This document shows, piece after piece, positions 37,643 through 45,692 of a stretch of DNA of 64,000 bases. How positions within the stretch are numbered: position 1 is the first letter of the stretch; every line of letters begins with the position of its first letter. The position numbers were made by a program, and so were the translations under genes. Source of the DNA: Crocinitomicaceae bacterium (lineage in GTDB: Bacteria; Bacteroidota; Bacteroidia; Flavobacteriales_D; Crocinitomicaceae); contig JAJTCM010000005.1 of assembly GCA_021325675.1 (NCBI GenBank), positions 152,921 to 216,920 on the forward strand, written 5' to 3'. The notes under the pieces were generated by a model. That model was given only the letters and a program-made list of their open reading frames with translations. It was not told the origin of the DNA and did no database searches.

Positions 37643-38750
37643 AATAATTTTTAAGGGTAAAACCTCCCTCCTGGATGTATTTTTCTTTTTCTACTTCACG
37701 CAAATCGGCTGCAACCATTTCGGAGATCAGCTGTTCAAGCGTATATTCCGGTTCCCAGCCGAGCTTATTTTTAGCCTTAGACGCATCACCGATCAGCAGA
37801 TCAACTTCCGCCGGACGGAAATAACGTTCGTCTATCGCTACCGCTTCCATCCCGGTTTTGAGCTGGTAGCGCGGATCGGAGCAGGAAACAATCCGGCCTT
37901 TTTCATGGATCCCCGAACCTGAAAATTCAAGCTCAATGCCAATTTCCCGGAAAGCAAAAATGAGGAAATCCCGCACGGAAGTCGTTTTGCCGGTAGCGAT
38001 CACCCAGTCTTCAGCTTCGTCCGCCTGGAGGATCATCCACATCATGCGCACATAATCCTTGGCGTGGCCCCAGTCGCGTTGGGCGTCGAGGTTACCGAGA
38101 TACAGCTTTTCCTGTAATCCGTGGGCAATACGCGCCACAGCCCGTGTAATTTTCCGGGTAACGAAAGTTTCTCCGCGCACCGGCGATTCGTGGTTGAACA
38201 AAATCCCGTTGCAGGCAAAGATGGAATAAGCTTCGCGGTAGTTGACCGTAATCCAGTACGCATACAATTTGGCTACAGCGTAAGGACTTCTGGGGTAAAA
38301 GGGGGTATCTTCATTTTGCGGCGTTTCCGTCACTTTTCCGTACAATTCGGAAGTGGATGCCTGGTAAAATTTTACTTTTTTTTCCAACCCCAGCAAACGA
38401 ATGGCATCTAATAAGCGTAAAGTTCCAAGTCCGTCAGTGTTTCCCGTATATTCAGGGATTTCAAAGGAAACCTGCACGTGGCTCATAGCTGCCAGATTGT
38501 AAATTTCATCCGGTTGGATCTCCTGGATGAGCCGGATAAGGCTTGTAGCATCCGTAAGATCGCCGTAATGCAGGATGAAATTTTGCTTGCTGATGTGGGG
38601 ATCCTGGTACAAATGATCGATCCGGTCCGTGTTAAAACTCGAAGACCGGCGTTTGATACCGTGGACAATGTAGTTTTTGTTTAGTAAAAATTCCGCTAAA
38701 TATGCGCCATCCTGGCCGGTAACCCCTGTAATCAGTGCGATTTTTTGCAT
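37635..38750 (-). CDS. gmd: GDP-mannose 4,6-dehydratase
   Basis: Gmd converts GDP-D-mannose to GDP-4-keto-6-deoxy-D-mannose, the first step to GDP-fucose. The 371-residue protein has '[19 protein letters not shown]' (NADP loop, near residue 5), '[11 protein letters not shown]', and catalytic '[10 protein letters not shown]' (near residue 157). It is the first gene of the 21-gene minus-strand operon and precedes fcl, so fucose, or a sugar made from the same intermediate, is a component of the glycan. A possible promoter lies at 38819-38826. Confidence 0.97.
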   Translation of the reverse strand: MQKIALITGVTGQDGAYLAEFLLNKNYIVHGIKRRSSSFNTDRIDHLYQDPHISKQNFILHYGDLTDATSLIRLIQEIQPDEIYNLAAMSHVQVSFEIPEYTGNTDGLGTLRLLDAIRLLGLEKKVKFYQASTSELYGKVTETPQNEDTPFYPRSPYAVAKLYAYWITVNYREAYSIFACNGILFNHESPVRGETFVTRKITRAVARIAHGLQEKLYLGNLDAQRDWGHAKDYVRMMWMILQADEAEDWVIATGKTTSVRDFLIFAFREIGIELEFSGSGIHEKGRIVSCSDPRYQLKTGMEAVAIDERYFRPAEVDLLIGDASKAKNKLGWEPEYTLEQLISEMVAADLREVEKEKYIQEGGFTLKNYYE

Positions 38751-38818
38751 TTTATAATTTAGTAAGCCAGATTCATGTTTTCGTGTTGTTTCGCTGCCTG
38801 TAAACTAAGCGAGCTAAA

Positions 38819-38826
38819 CAAAAATA
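38819..38826 (-). promoter_or_regulatory. Candidate -7 box for the glycan operon
   Basis: On the minus strand the sequence reads TATTTTTG, matching TAnnTTTG, about 70 nt before the gmd ATG. There is no TTG at the standard distance, so support is moderate. It is the best box in the 196-nt gap between gmd and the divergent barrel gene. Confidence 0.4.
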
Positions 38827-38911
38827 ATAAATAATATTCAAAGAGAAGCCCGAAACAAATATTTACGCCTGTCTTTTATGCATTCGCCTGAAATTATTGA
38901 ACAAAAAAAAT

Positions 38912-38919
38912 TATCTTTG
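38912..38919 (+). promoter_or_regulatory. Bacteroidota -7 box TATCTTTG
   Basis: Perfect TAnnTTTG match 27 nt before the ATG of the barrel gene at 38947. A CTG occupies the place of the -33 TTG. Confidence 0.55.
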
Positions 38920-38946
38920 TTCAAACATGACATTTTAGGACCCTGA

Positions 38947-39633
38947 ATGAACTTTAGATTATTGCTTCTGACATACATACTGGCTTTCAACGCCTTTTCA
39001 CAACTAACTCCCGCAAATCGCTTATCAATCGATGCGAATATTGGTGTGACAAAAGCGCTATATCCCTTAAGCCCGGATTTCAAGACGAATGCATTGAACC
39101 CGATATCTGCAAGTGCAGGCTGCCGTTTTATGCTCAATGACCTCTTTGGCTTAAAGGGTGAGTTCAGCCTGAATTATTTCAAATTTACAAAGGATAATCC
39201 TACCCCGGCTGACACAGGCCTGTTTCTCGAATCGTTTTATTACCGCACAAGCCTTGTGGGCGTTACAAACCTGGGCAATCTCCTGAATTTCAAATCCCAC
39301 ACAGATAAATTTGGACTTTTGCTTCATACCGGCGCCGGGTTTTCGATCCTGCAAAGTGATAAAACCTTAAAGCATGTAACCTGGAAGGATGATTTTTCCG
39401 ACATCATGATCAATATTACCCTGGGATTATCACCGCAATACAAAATCGGCCCCCGAATGGCTGTCAACCTTGACCTGCTCGCCATTACACATCTTTTCCA
39501 GACGTTTACCTTTGACATGAACACGGCCGGAAACCGCCCCGGCTTTGATGGAATTATCCTGAACCTTTCCGGCGGAATCTCGTATTATCTAGGAAGACAC
39601 CAACAACATTTTGACTGGACGAAAAGACTCTAA
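38947..39633 (+). CDS. Outer-membrane beta-barrel protein
   Basis: The 228-residue product has a signal peptide (cut near 'AFSQ', residue 18) and alternating amphipathic strands ending in aromatic residues, with 'GISYYLGRHQQHFDW' close to the C-terminus. It aligns over its whole length with the first 210 residues of the next protein (for example 'LSIDANIGVTKALYPLSPD' against 'LSADLNIGSTHPFSALSPD'), so the two arose by tandem duplication. It has no OmpA peptidoglycan-binding domain. It starts a two-gene operon; the next ATG is 2 nt after its stop. Its role is structural or unknown. Confidence 0.8.
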   Translation: MNFRLLLLTYILAFNAFSQLTPANRLSIDANIGVTKALYPLSPDFKTNALNPISASAGCRFMLNDLFGLKGEFSLNYFKFTKDNPTPADTGLFLESFYYRTSLVGVTNLGNLLNFKSHTDKFGLLLHTGAGFSILQSDKTLKHVTWKDDFSDIMINITLGLSPQYKIGPRMAVNLDLLAITHLFQTFTFDMNTAGNRPGFDGIILNLSGGISYYLGRHQQHFDWTKRL

Positions 39634-39635
39634 GT

Positions 39636-41138
39636 ATGAAATTACGTATCGCTACTACCCTGCTTTGCTTTCACTTCCTTTCTTACGGACAAACCAATAA
39701 GCTTTCTGCTGATTTGAATATCGGCTCAACGCACCCGTTTTCGGCGCTTAGTCCCGATTATTACAGCAATTATTTCGGTTTACTCCACACGGATGCCGGC
39801 GTACGCTACATGTTCCATAAAAACCTGGGCATCAAGATCGACTTTGGAATGGACCGCTTTCAAAATGATAATGTAGGCACCAATAAACAAAGTCTCGAAT
39901 TCCAAACGCTCTATTTTCGTTCCGGGATCCAGGGCGTTGTCAACATCGGCAAAATCCTGCATTACAGCGACTGGACGAAGCGCATCGGGCTGCTTGGACA
40001 TGCCGGCTTCGGCTATGCCGTTGCTTTGGGCGACACAACGCAGAACACGGCCGGCAGCAAAGCTTTTTCAGACCAGATGTTCAACCTGCTGATCGGTTTC
40101 ACGCCACAGCTGAAAATCACAGACAAACTGGCTTTGCACGGAGACCTTACCTTGGTGAGCAACATCAACCAGCAATATAATTTTGACTTCAAAGCGCCTT
40201 CGGCAAACCGTTACGGATTGATTGCCAATATTTCGATCGGCGGTTCTTATTATATCGGCAAAGAAAAAACGCATTCCGACTGGGATTTTAAAGTCGTTGA
40301 GCCTATTATCCCGGAAGATACCGTTAAAATCACCCGGCCAGACACGCTTTTGGTGCAAACGGACCAGGATACAGACAAAGACGGCGTTTCCAATGCAAAA
40401 GACCTTTGCCCGCAGGAACCCGGATTACCTGAATTAGACGGTTGTCCGCAGCCACCAGTTCATTTCAGCTGTCAGCTGGAGAAATACCCTGTATTGGTTT
40501 TTGCCGGCCGGAAATCGCAAATTTCGCCTTTATATGCGCCGGTCATTGATTCTATGGCGCGCTGCATGATGAGCGACCCAAAACGCAAGCTGGTGATCTA
40601 CGGTCACGCCGACAGCAAGAGTGATTCCAGTGATTTGCAGGCATTATCCGCCAGGAGGGCACAGCAGCTCAAGAAAGAAATCGTTTCACGCGGCGTCAGT
40701 CCTGACCGCATTTTCGCTATCGGGCAGGGAGACAAAAAAGCCGCTTTACCCCAGGAAGACGAAGCCAATGTGAAGCACAACCGCGTGGTTTATTTCACCA
40801 AAGTGGAACAGAAACCCAACCATATCCACGTCATGAAAAGCGGCGAGCCTTTGCAAGGCTTGTTCTACACGATCCAGGTCGGCGCGTTTAAAAAGCTCAT
40901 CCGCAACAACCGCTTCACCAAATACGGCGAAGTGCTTGTCGTAAAAGCTGATGACGGTTTCATCAAATACAGCGTGGATATTTTCAGCAGTTACCAGGAT
41001 GCTTTTGACCGCCTGAGAGAGCTGAAGAAAAACGGTTTGTTCCAGGATGCTTTCATCGTTCCGTATTTCTTAGGCGAACGCATCTCTATCCAGGAAGCGC
41101 AGGAGTTGCTGAATGGCAATGATGTGCTGGAAAAATAA
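39636..41138 (+). CDS. OmpA-family barrel protein with TSP3 and SPOR-like domains
   Basis: The 500-residue protein has a signal peptide (cut near 'YGQ', residue 19), an N-terminal outer-membrane barrel (about 20-215) paralogous to the preceding gene product, and a calcium-binding thrombospondin type 3 motif ('DQDTDKDGVSNAKDLCP', about 247-263). An OmpA peptidoglycan-binding domain follows (about 280-390: 'VIYGHADSKSD', 'LSARRAQQLKKEIVSRGV', 'NRVVYF'). The last 90 residues ('FYTIQVGAFKK' onward) resemble a SPOR domain. It should tie the outer membrane to peptidoglycan. The added SPOR-like tail is unusual for OmpA proteins. Confidence 0.87.
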   Translation: MKLRIATTLLCFHFLSYGQTNKLSADLNIGSTHPFSALSPDYYSNYFGLLHTDAGVRYMFHKNLGIKIDFGMDRFQNDNVGTNKQSLEFQTLYFRSGIQGVVNIGKILHYSDWTKRIGLLGHAGFGYAVALGDTTQNTAGSKAFSDQMFNLLIGFTPQLKITDKLALHGDLTLVSNINQQYNFDFKAPSANRYGLIANISIGGSYYIGKEKTHSDWDFKVVEPIIPEDTVKITRPDTLLVQTDQDTDKDGVSNAKDLCPQEPGLPELDGCPQPPVHFSCQLEKYPVLVFAGRKSQISPLYAPVIDSMARCMMSDPKRKLVIYGHADSKSDSSDLQALSARRAQQLKKEIVSRGVSPDRIFAIGQGDKKAALPQEDEANVKHNRVVYFTKVEQKPNHIHVMKSGEPLQGLFYTIQVGAFKKLIRNNRFTKYGEVLVVKADDGFIKYSVDIFSSYQDAFDRLRELKKNGLFQDAFIVPYFLGERISIQEAQELLNGNDVLEK

Positions 41139-41149
41139 CTTAATGTTGC

Positions 41150-41210
41150 TAATATGCTAATTGGTTAATGTGCTAATGAAAGCCAAGTTTATCAGCACAT
41201 TAGCATATTA
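41150..41210. terminator. Large hairpin between convergent genes
   Basis: TAATATGCT (41150-41158) pairs with AGCATATTA (41202-41210), and AATGTGCT (41167-41174) pairs with AGCACATT (41194-41201), giving a two-part stem around a 19-nt loop. It fills the gap between two convergent genes and overlaps the stop codon of the minus-strand gene. It could serve as a bidirectional terminator, though it lacks a clear T-run. Confidence 0.45.
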
Positions 41211-41798
41211 TTTCCCTGTATTCACCGGAGCGGTAGCCGGTCTTTCGTCCGGAACACCGTAATCCAGACGTTTGGTAGTAATATAGCGCGGGATATAGTA
41301 TTTGCTGGTTTTGAAATTATCGATCACAACGCCGCGGGATGTTGACGAGTGAATGAATTTGATCGCGTCGGGTGTTACTTCCACGACCATCGCCACGTGA
41401 CCGATCCGCGTTGACTTGGTGCTGCTCCCTTTGAAGAACATCAAATCGCCCGGACGGATCTCATTGAGCTTGATCGTTTGACCAAATTCAGCCATTCCGT
41501 AGCTGGAGTGACCAAGCTGAAAACCGAAATTACCGAAAATATAAGAGATAAAACCGGAGCAGTCAAAGCCCGAAGGAGTTGAGCCTGCGTAACGGTAAGG
41601 CGTTCCCATGAATTTTTTCGCGTAGGTAATGATCTGGTCAACCTGCTGCGAATTTTTGTGCGGAACGAAAGCCGTGCTTAATGAATCTTTGGAAAGTGTA
41701 TCCGCAACGATAAGGGTAGAATCTGAGGCCACCTGCGCATACGACGTTGTCGTAAAAAAAAGAAACAAAGCGCTAAAAATTATTAGAAATTTGTGCAT
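41208..41798 (-). CDS. Secreted NlpC/P60 cysteine peptidase
   Basis: The 196-residue protein has a signal peptide (cut near 'SYAQ', residue 21) and an NlpC/P60 domain: 'YAKKFMGTPYRYAGS', catalytic Cys in 'GFDCSGFISYIF' (near residue 83), catalytic His in 'IGHVAMVVEV' (near residue 137) and the third polar residue in 'FIHSSTSRG'. Such enzymes cut peptide bonds in peptidoglycan stem peptides in the periplasm. A TTG 21 nt upstream is possible, but the ATG at 41798 gives a standard signal peptide. The minus-strand box TATTTTTG at 41817-41824 is its likely -7 promoter element. Confidence 0.92.
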   Translation of the reverse strand: MHKFLIIFSALFLFFTTTSYAQVASDSTLIVADTLSKDSLSTAFVPHKNSQQVDQIITYAKKFMGTPYRYAGSTPSGFDCSGFISYIFGNFGFQLGHSSYGMAEFGQTIKLNEIRPGDLMFFKGSSTKSTRIGHVAMVVEVTPDAIKFIHSSTSRGVVIDNFKTSKYYIPRYITTKRLDYGVPDERPATAPVNTGK

Positions 41799-41855
41799 TT
41801 TTTTTAGTTGAGGTTGCAAAAATAGTATTATTTTTATAAAAATAAAAATCTGCTT

Positions 41856-42200
41856 GTGACTGAGTTGGAAATCAAATCGTTAACAAAATTATATTATGCC
41901 ATTGGTGAAGTGGCGGAAATGTTTCATGTAAACACCTCACTCATAAGGTTTTGGGAAAAAGAATTTGGTTTTGAGCCGAGCAAAAAAAACGCCAAAGGCA
42001 ATCGTCTCTATACGGTAAAGGACATTCAGAATTTTAACAAGATTTACCATTTGGTCAAAGAAGAAGGTTTTACACTTGAAGGCGCTAAAAAAGCGTTGAA
42101 ATCTGCTAAAACCGTACCGACAGGCACAAACCTGGGCGATGTGATCTCCAAACTGGAAGATATTAAATCCAAGCTGATCAACCTGAAAGCAAAGGGTTGA
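41856..42200 (+). CDS. MerR-family transcriptional regulator
   Basis: The 114-residue product (GTG start) has a MerR winged helix-turn-helix at about residues 14-85 ('YYAIGEVAEMFHVNTSLIRFWEK', key residues IGEVA and RFWE; 'RLYTVKDIQNFNKI'). It lacks a long effector domain and ends with a short helix. This compact form with 'RFWEKEF' is widespread in Bacteroidota; its signal and targets are not established. It is divergent from the NlpC gene, and the 57-nt gap between them must carry both promoters. Confidence 0.88.
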   Translation: MTELEIKSLTKLYYAIGEVAEMFHVNTSLIRFWEKEFGFEPSKKNAKGNRLYTVKDIQNFNKIYHLVKEEGFTLEGAKKALKSAKTVPTGTNLGDVISKLEDIKSKLINLKAKG

Positions 42201-42219
42201 GATTCAATTTATTATTTTA

Positions 42220-42281
42220 GCCACGAATATAATATTTAACCCAATTCACTAATTATCTTACATTTAGTGGAAATTAGTGGC
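42220..42281. repeat. Nested inverted repeat, possible bidirectional terminator
   Basis: GCCAC (42220-42224) pairs with GTGGC (42277-42281), and CACTAATT (42247-42254) with AATTAGTG (42272-42279). These occupy the gap between the convergent merR-like and tsaE genes. The 'GCCACGAAT' wording resembles common short intergenic repeats of Bacteroidota. Confidence 0.4.
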
Positions 42282-42315
42282 AAAGAAAAACCTTTACACA
42301 AAATTCGTAGAAAAT

Positions 42316-42741
42316 TCAAATGCTTTTTTTCACGACTTCCAATATCCTGGTGAAATCTTCCTGCAGGCTCAGATTTAATTCCAGGTATTTTCCGTAGAGG
42401 AAGCTTTCGATTTTTTCGGGCCATTCGATAAAGCAAAGCGACCTTCCGTCCAGGATTTCTTCAATCCCAATATCATAGGCTTCTTCCTGTGTTTTCAGAC
42501 GATAGAGATCGAGATGATAAATTGTTCCGTAAAGATCAGAATCGTAGGCATTCACCAAAGCATAAGTAGGCGATCCTTCCAGCTCATGAATTCCCAGCTC
42601 ACGAAGTGTTTCCTGCACCAAAGTGGTTTTCCCGCTCCCCATTTCGCCGTTTAATAAAACAACGCGGTATTCGTCAAATAAAGGCTTGATTTCAGCCACA
42701 ACATCTTTCAGCTGGTTTAAATCCCGGATTTCAAACCTCAT
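42316..42741 (-). CDS. tsaE: tRNA threonylcarbamoyladenosine biosynthesis ATPase TsaE
   Basis: TsaE is the ATPase that works with TsaB and TsaD to make the t6A modification of ANN-reading tRNAs. The 141-residue protein has Walker A 'LLNGEMGSGKTTLVQ' (residues 29-43), the conserved 'SPTYALVNAY' (near 58), 'IYHLDLYRL' (near 74) and 'FIEWPEKIE' (near 102). Length and motifs fit the family fully. Its ATG lies 2 nt after the dapF stop, so they are co-transcribed. Confidence 0.95.
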   Translation of the reverse strand: MRFEIRDLNQLKDVVAEIKPLFDEYRVVLLNGEMGSGKTTLVQETLRELGIHELEGSPTYALVNAYDSDLYGTIYHLDLYRLKTQEEAYDIGIEEILDGRSLCFIEWPEKIESFLYGKYLELNLSLQEDFTRILEVVKKSI

Positions 42742-42743
42742 CT

Positions 42744-43526
42744 TTACAGTTGAATTTCGCCGTCAAAAACGTGCTGTGCAGGCCCGATCAGGTAAATATC
42801 TACAAAATCGCTGTCACCCGTACGTTCAAAAGAGACCTGGAGCTTGCCGCCTTTCGTGTGGATTTTTACGTTCTGCTTTCCAAAAAGATTTTCTTGTTGC
42901 GCGTAAGCCAAAGCTGCGGCTGTCACTCCTGTACCGCAGGAAAGCGTTTCGTCTTCCACGCCGCGTTCGTAAGTTGTTACTTCGATTTCATTTTGCAGCA
43001 GGATTTCCACGAAATTGACATTGATCCCTTCTTCCTGGTATTCGGGCGCATAACGCACTTTCCGGCCTTCATGGACTACGTCGAGATCAAGTGAATTCTC
43101 AACAAAGCGGATATAATGCGGCGAACCGGTATCCAGCACAAAATCAGCGCCTTTTATATGTGTTTCGTGCACATTTCCCATTTTGAGATAAATGAGCCCG
43201 TCTTTCGTTTCGGCTTCGTGCAGACCGTCAATCGCCGTGAAAACTACTTTTTCAGCCGGAATTCCAAGCTTCGCAGCGAAAGCCACGGCACAGCGTGCAC
43301 CATTCCCGCAAAAGCTCTTCGAGCCGTCGGAATTGTAATAATCCACTTCAAAAGCCGTACTGCCGTCTTTGGAAATTTTGATCAGTCCATCCGCCCCGAC
43401 GCCAAACTTTCGGTCACAGAGAAAACGCACCTGTTCCAGTCCCAGCTTGTCATACTGACCTGAAAGGTTGTCGAGCAGGAGGAAGTCATTGCCGGTGCCC
43501 TGGTATTTTGAGAAGCTTAGTTTCAT
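42744..43526 (-). CDS. dapF: Diaminopimelate epimerase
   Basis: DapF interconverts L,L- and meso-diaminopimelate in lysine and peptidoglycan synthesis. The 260-residue protein has 'KYQGTGNDFLLLDN' at the start, the first catalytic Cys in 'FCGNGARCAV' (near residue 73) and the second in 'LSCGTGVTAAAL' (near residue 212). An 18-nt longer frame exists, but the ATG at 43526 matches the family and lies 16 nt after a TAACTTTG box. It forms an operon with tsaE. Confidence 0.96.
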   Translation of the reverse strand: MKLSFSKYQGTGNDFLLLDNLSGQYDKLGLEQVRFLCDRKFGVGADGLIKISKDGSTAFEVDYYNSDGSKSFCGNGARCAVAFAAKLGIPAEKVVFTAIDGLHEAETKDGLIYLKMGNVHETHIKGADFVLDTGSPHYIRFVENSLDLDVVHEGRKVRYAPEYQEEGINVNFVEILLQNEIEVTTYERGVEDETLSCGTGVTAAALAYAQQENLFGKQNVKIHTKGGKLQVSFERTGDSDFVDIYLIGPAQHVFDGEIQL

Positions 43527-43541
43527 ATTCAACGTTCTAAA

Positions 43542-43549
43542 CAAAGTTA
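43542..43549 (-). promoter_or_regulatory. Bacteroidota -7 box of dapF-tsaE
   Basis: The minus strand reads TAACTTTG, a perfect TAnnTTTG match, 16 nt before the dapF ATG. Confidence 0.6.
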
Positions 43550-43590
43550 GGGAATTATTATGAATATAGCTAGTTATTGTAAGTTGAATG

Positions 43591-43630
43591 GGATCGCAAA
43601 GTTAACTAAGTTCTCGCAAAGTTGACAAAG
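43591..43630 (+). repeat. Left terminal inverted repeat of the GxxExxY element
   Basis: The 31-nt core 43591-43621 is an inverted copy of 44174-44204, with 27 of 31 bases identical. It contains the unit CGCAAAG twice, 20 nt apart, and a weaker third unit (TTGACAAAG) that extends the match to about 40 nt. Confidence 0.85.
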
Positions 43631-43755
43631 ATAAGAAGTTAAGAGTGTAAAGTTTGTTCAAAGTTTAAAACGGAAACAGAAGCAAAAATTTTGCAAAAGA
43701 GTTTGCCCTATGAAAATATTTATCTAAATTCAAGTCTGTAACTTAACTTTTTACA

Positions 43756-44133
43756 ATGACTGAAAATGAATTATCCCGTGTGATTATCGGCTACGCCATC
43801 GATTTACACACCAAGCTAGGTCCCGGACTTCTTGAGAAAACCTACCAACAATGTTTGATCCATGATTTACGGAAAGAAGGGTTCAAAATTGAGTTTGAAA
43901 AGAGTATTTCCATAAAATATAATGATCTGGAGATCAAAGATGCTTATCGCATTGATATCCTGGTAAATGACAAGCTTGTAATAGAACTAAAATCCGTTGA
44001 AAGTTTTTCTGAAAATCATTATGCCCAGGTTTTAACCTATCTAAAACTCGGAGGATACAAACTCGGCCTGCTGTTTAATTTCAAAGAAAAAAGTCTTAAA
44101 AATGGTATTAAACGCGTTGCCAACGGATTATAA
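43756..44133 (+). CDS. GxxExxY protein, PD-(D/E)xK nuclease-like
   Basis: The 125-residue product has the motif 'GLLEKTY' (G24-Y30), a PD-(D/E)xK-like core 'YRIDILVNDKLVIELK' (D67, E77, K79) and the family C-terminus 'NFKEKSLKNGIKRV'. These features place it in the GxxExxY family (PDDEXK_3 type fold), common in Bacteroidota and often multicopy. No activity is established that I know of; the conserved acidic-Lys triad suggests nuclease chemistry. The flanking inverted repeats suggest that it acts on or spreads with them. The upstream 134 nt inside the element is AT-rich, with TAACTTTT close to the ATG. Confidence 0.9.
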   Translation: MTENELSRVIIGYAIDLHTKLGPGLLEKTYQQCLIHDLRKEGFKIEFEKSISIKYNDLEIKDAYRIDILVNDKLVIELKSVESFSENHYAQVLTYLKLGGYKLGLLFNFKEKSLKNGIKRVANGL

Positions 44134-44164
44134 GCTAACTTAAAAAACTTTTGTAATCCGAAAA

Positions 44165-44204
44165 CTCTGCGATCTTTGCGAGAACCTGGTTCACCTTGCG
44201 ATCC
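44165..44204 (-). repeat. Right terminal inverted repeat of the GxxExxY element
   Basis: The core 44174-44204 is the inverted partner of 43591-43621; mismatches fall at four positions in the centre of the repeat. The outermost GGATCGCAA is fully conserved between the two ends. Confidence 0.85.
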
Positions 44205-44210
44205 AAAAAA

Positions 44211-45665
44211 TCACTTCACAGGAATCTCCTTCAAAACATCCAGGAAATACCCCCAGAATTTCTGTACCGACGAAATCTGCACCTTCTCGTCAGGTGAATG
44301 CGCTGCACGGATATTCGGCCCGAAAGAAATCATATCCATTCCCGGGAAATGCGCTCCGAGGATTCCGCATTCGAGACCGGCATGGCACGCTTTGATCTGC
44401 GGTTCTTCTTTGAATTTAGTGCGGTACATTTCAGCCATCAGCTTCAAAATACCGGAAGTTGGATTTGGCTGCCAGCCCGGGTAATCGCCATTTTGAACGA
44501 CTGCACAGCCGATACTTTCGAAAGCTGCACGAACGGCATTGGCTACATCCGCTTTCGTGCTTTCCACGCTGGAGCGCTGCAGGGATTGTGACACGAATTT
44601 ACCGTCTTTGATGATGATCCGCGCAAGGCTCGTGGAAGCTTCCACCAAACCTTCGATATCCGGGCTCATGCGGAACACATCGTTCGGAACGGCATAAATC
44701 GCATTCATTATTTTTAATGCATCATCTACATGAATCGCCTCTTTTGGGGTCTCGGTATTTTTCCAGTCGATTTTGAGCTCAGCTTCAATACTTTTGTATT
44801 CGTGTTTGATCGTCTCGCTGATTTCTTTCATACACGCTTCAAAGGCCGCTTTATTTTCCTTGCTGACAGAAACAACAGCCGTTGATTCACGTGGAATTGC
44901 GTTACGCAGGCTTCCGCCGTCAATGGACGTAATTTGTACCGGGAAAAGTGAAATTGCATGGTACAAAATCCTGTTCATCAATTTGTTTGCGTTGCCCCGG
45001 CCGCGGTGAATATCCATTCCTGAATGTCCGCCCAGCAGGCCACGGATCGTAATTTCATAGGAAACACTGTCCGCTTCAACGGGAACAAGCGTATAGGTAT
45101 AAGAAGTATTGGTATCAATCCCGCCGGCGCAACCGATCGACAATTCATCGTCGTCTTCCGTATCAAGGTTGAGCAAAATAGTCCCCGTAAAGTTCTTCGG
45201 ATCAATTTTCATCGCGCCGGTCATCCCGGTTTCCTCGTCTATCGTAAACATCGCTTCCAGGGCCGGGTGCGGAATATCTTTCGATGCAAAAACAGCCATA
45301 ATTGCAGCCACACCGATCCCGTTATCCGCTCCGAGCGTTGTGCCGTTTGCCTTCACCCAATCCCCGTCTATCAGCATTTCAATTCCCTGTGTTTCGAAAT
45401 CAAACACGGTATCACTGTTTTTCTGGTGGACCATATCCAAATGCGATTGCAAAACGACCGTCTGGCGGTTTTCCATGCCCGGGGTTGCCGGTTTTTTGAT
45501 GATCACATTCCCGATTGCATCTTCGAGCGTTTCCAAACCAAGCGATTTCCCGAAATCAACCATAAACCGGCGCACGCGCTCTTCTTTTTTGGATGGGCGC
45601 GGAACGGCGTTCAGATCGGCAAAATGGTTCCAGAGGGCTTTGGGTTCTAAGTTACGTACAGACAT
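44211..45665 (-). CDS. pepD: Aminoacyl-histidine dipeptidase (peptidase D, M20C)
   Basis: PepD is a zinc dipeptidase of the cytoplasm that cleaves Xaa-His and other dipeptides. The 484-residue protein has the metal site 'SHLDMVHQ' (near residue 80), 'TTLGADNGIG' (near 117), catalytic and metal Glu in 'DEETGMTGA' (near 149) and 'NLDTEDDDELSIGCAGG' (near 173). Length is normal. Its promoter is probably the minus-strand box TACTTTTG at 45693-45700. The GxxExxY element abuts its 3' end. Confidence 0.95.
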   Translation of the reverse strand: MSVRNLEPKALWNHFADLNAVPRPSKKEERVRRFMVDFGKSLGLETLEDAIGNVIIKKPATPGMENRQTVVLQSHLDMVHQKNSDTVFDFETQGIEMLIDGDWVKANGTTLGADNGIGVAAIMAVFASKDIPHPALEAMFTIDEETGMTGAMKIDPKNFTGTILLNLDTEDDDELSIGCAGGIDTNTSYTYTLVPVEADSVSYEITIRGLLGGHSGMDIHRGRGNANKLMNRILYHAISLFPVQITSIDGGSLRNAIPRESTAVVSVSKENKAAFEACMKEISETIKHEYKSIEAELKIDWKNTETPKEAIHVDDALKIMNAIYAVPNDVFRMSPDIEGLVEASTSLARIIIKDGKFVSQSLQRSSVESTKADVANAVRAAFESIGCAVVQNGDYPGWQPNPTSGILKLMAEMYRTKFKEEPQIKACHAGLECGILGAHFPGMDMISFGPNIRAAHSPDEKVQISSVQKFWGYFLDVLKEIPVK

Positions 45666-45692
45666 ATTTGGATTGTTATTTTAATGTGCTTA

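Larger units (their letters stand above)
43591..44204. mobile_element. 614-bp element: GxxExxY gene bounded by inverted repeats
   Basis: A single gene lies between 31-bp inverted repeats (27/31 identical) at the dapF-pepD junction. The right end stops 6 nt before the pepD stop codon, so the unit fits tightly between two housekeeping genes. I see no target-site duplication. No transposase is present, so mobility by the GxxExxY protein itself or in trans is inference. A solo copy of part of the repeat lies at 53187-53210. Confidence 0.65.

Noticed and set aside
43631..43755. Possible small RNA in the 5' part of the GxxExxY element
   Set aside because: AT-rich with no stable hairpin or terminator; nothing supports it beyond position.
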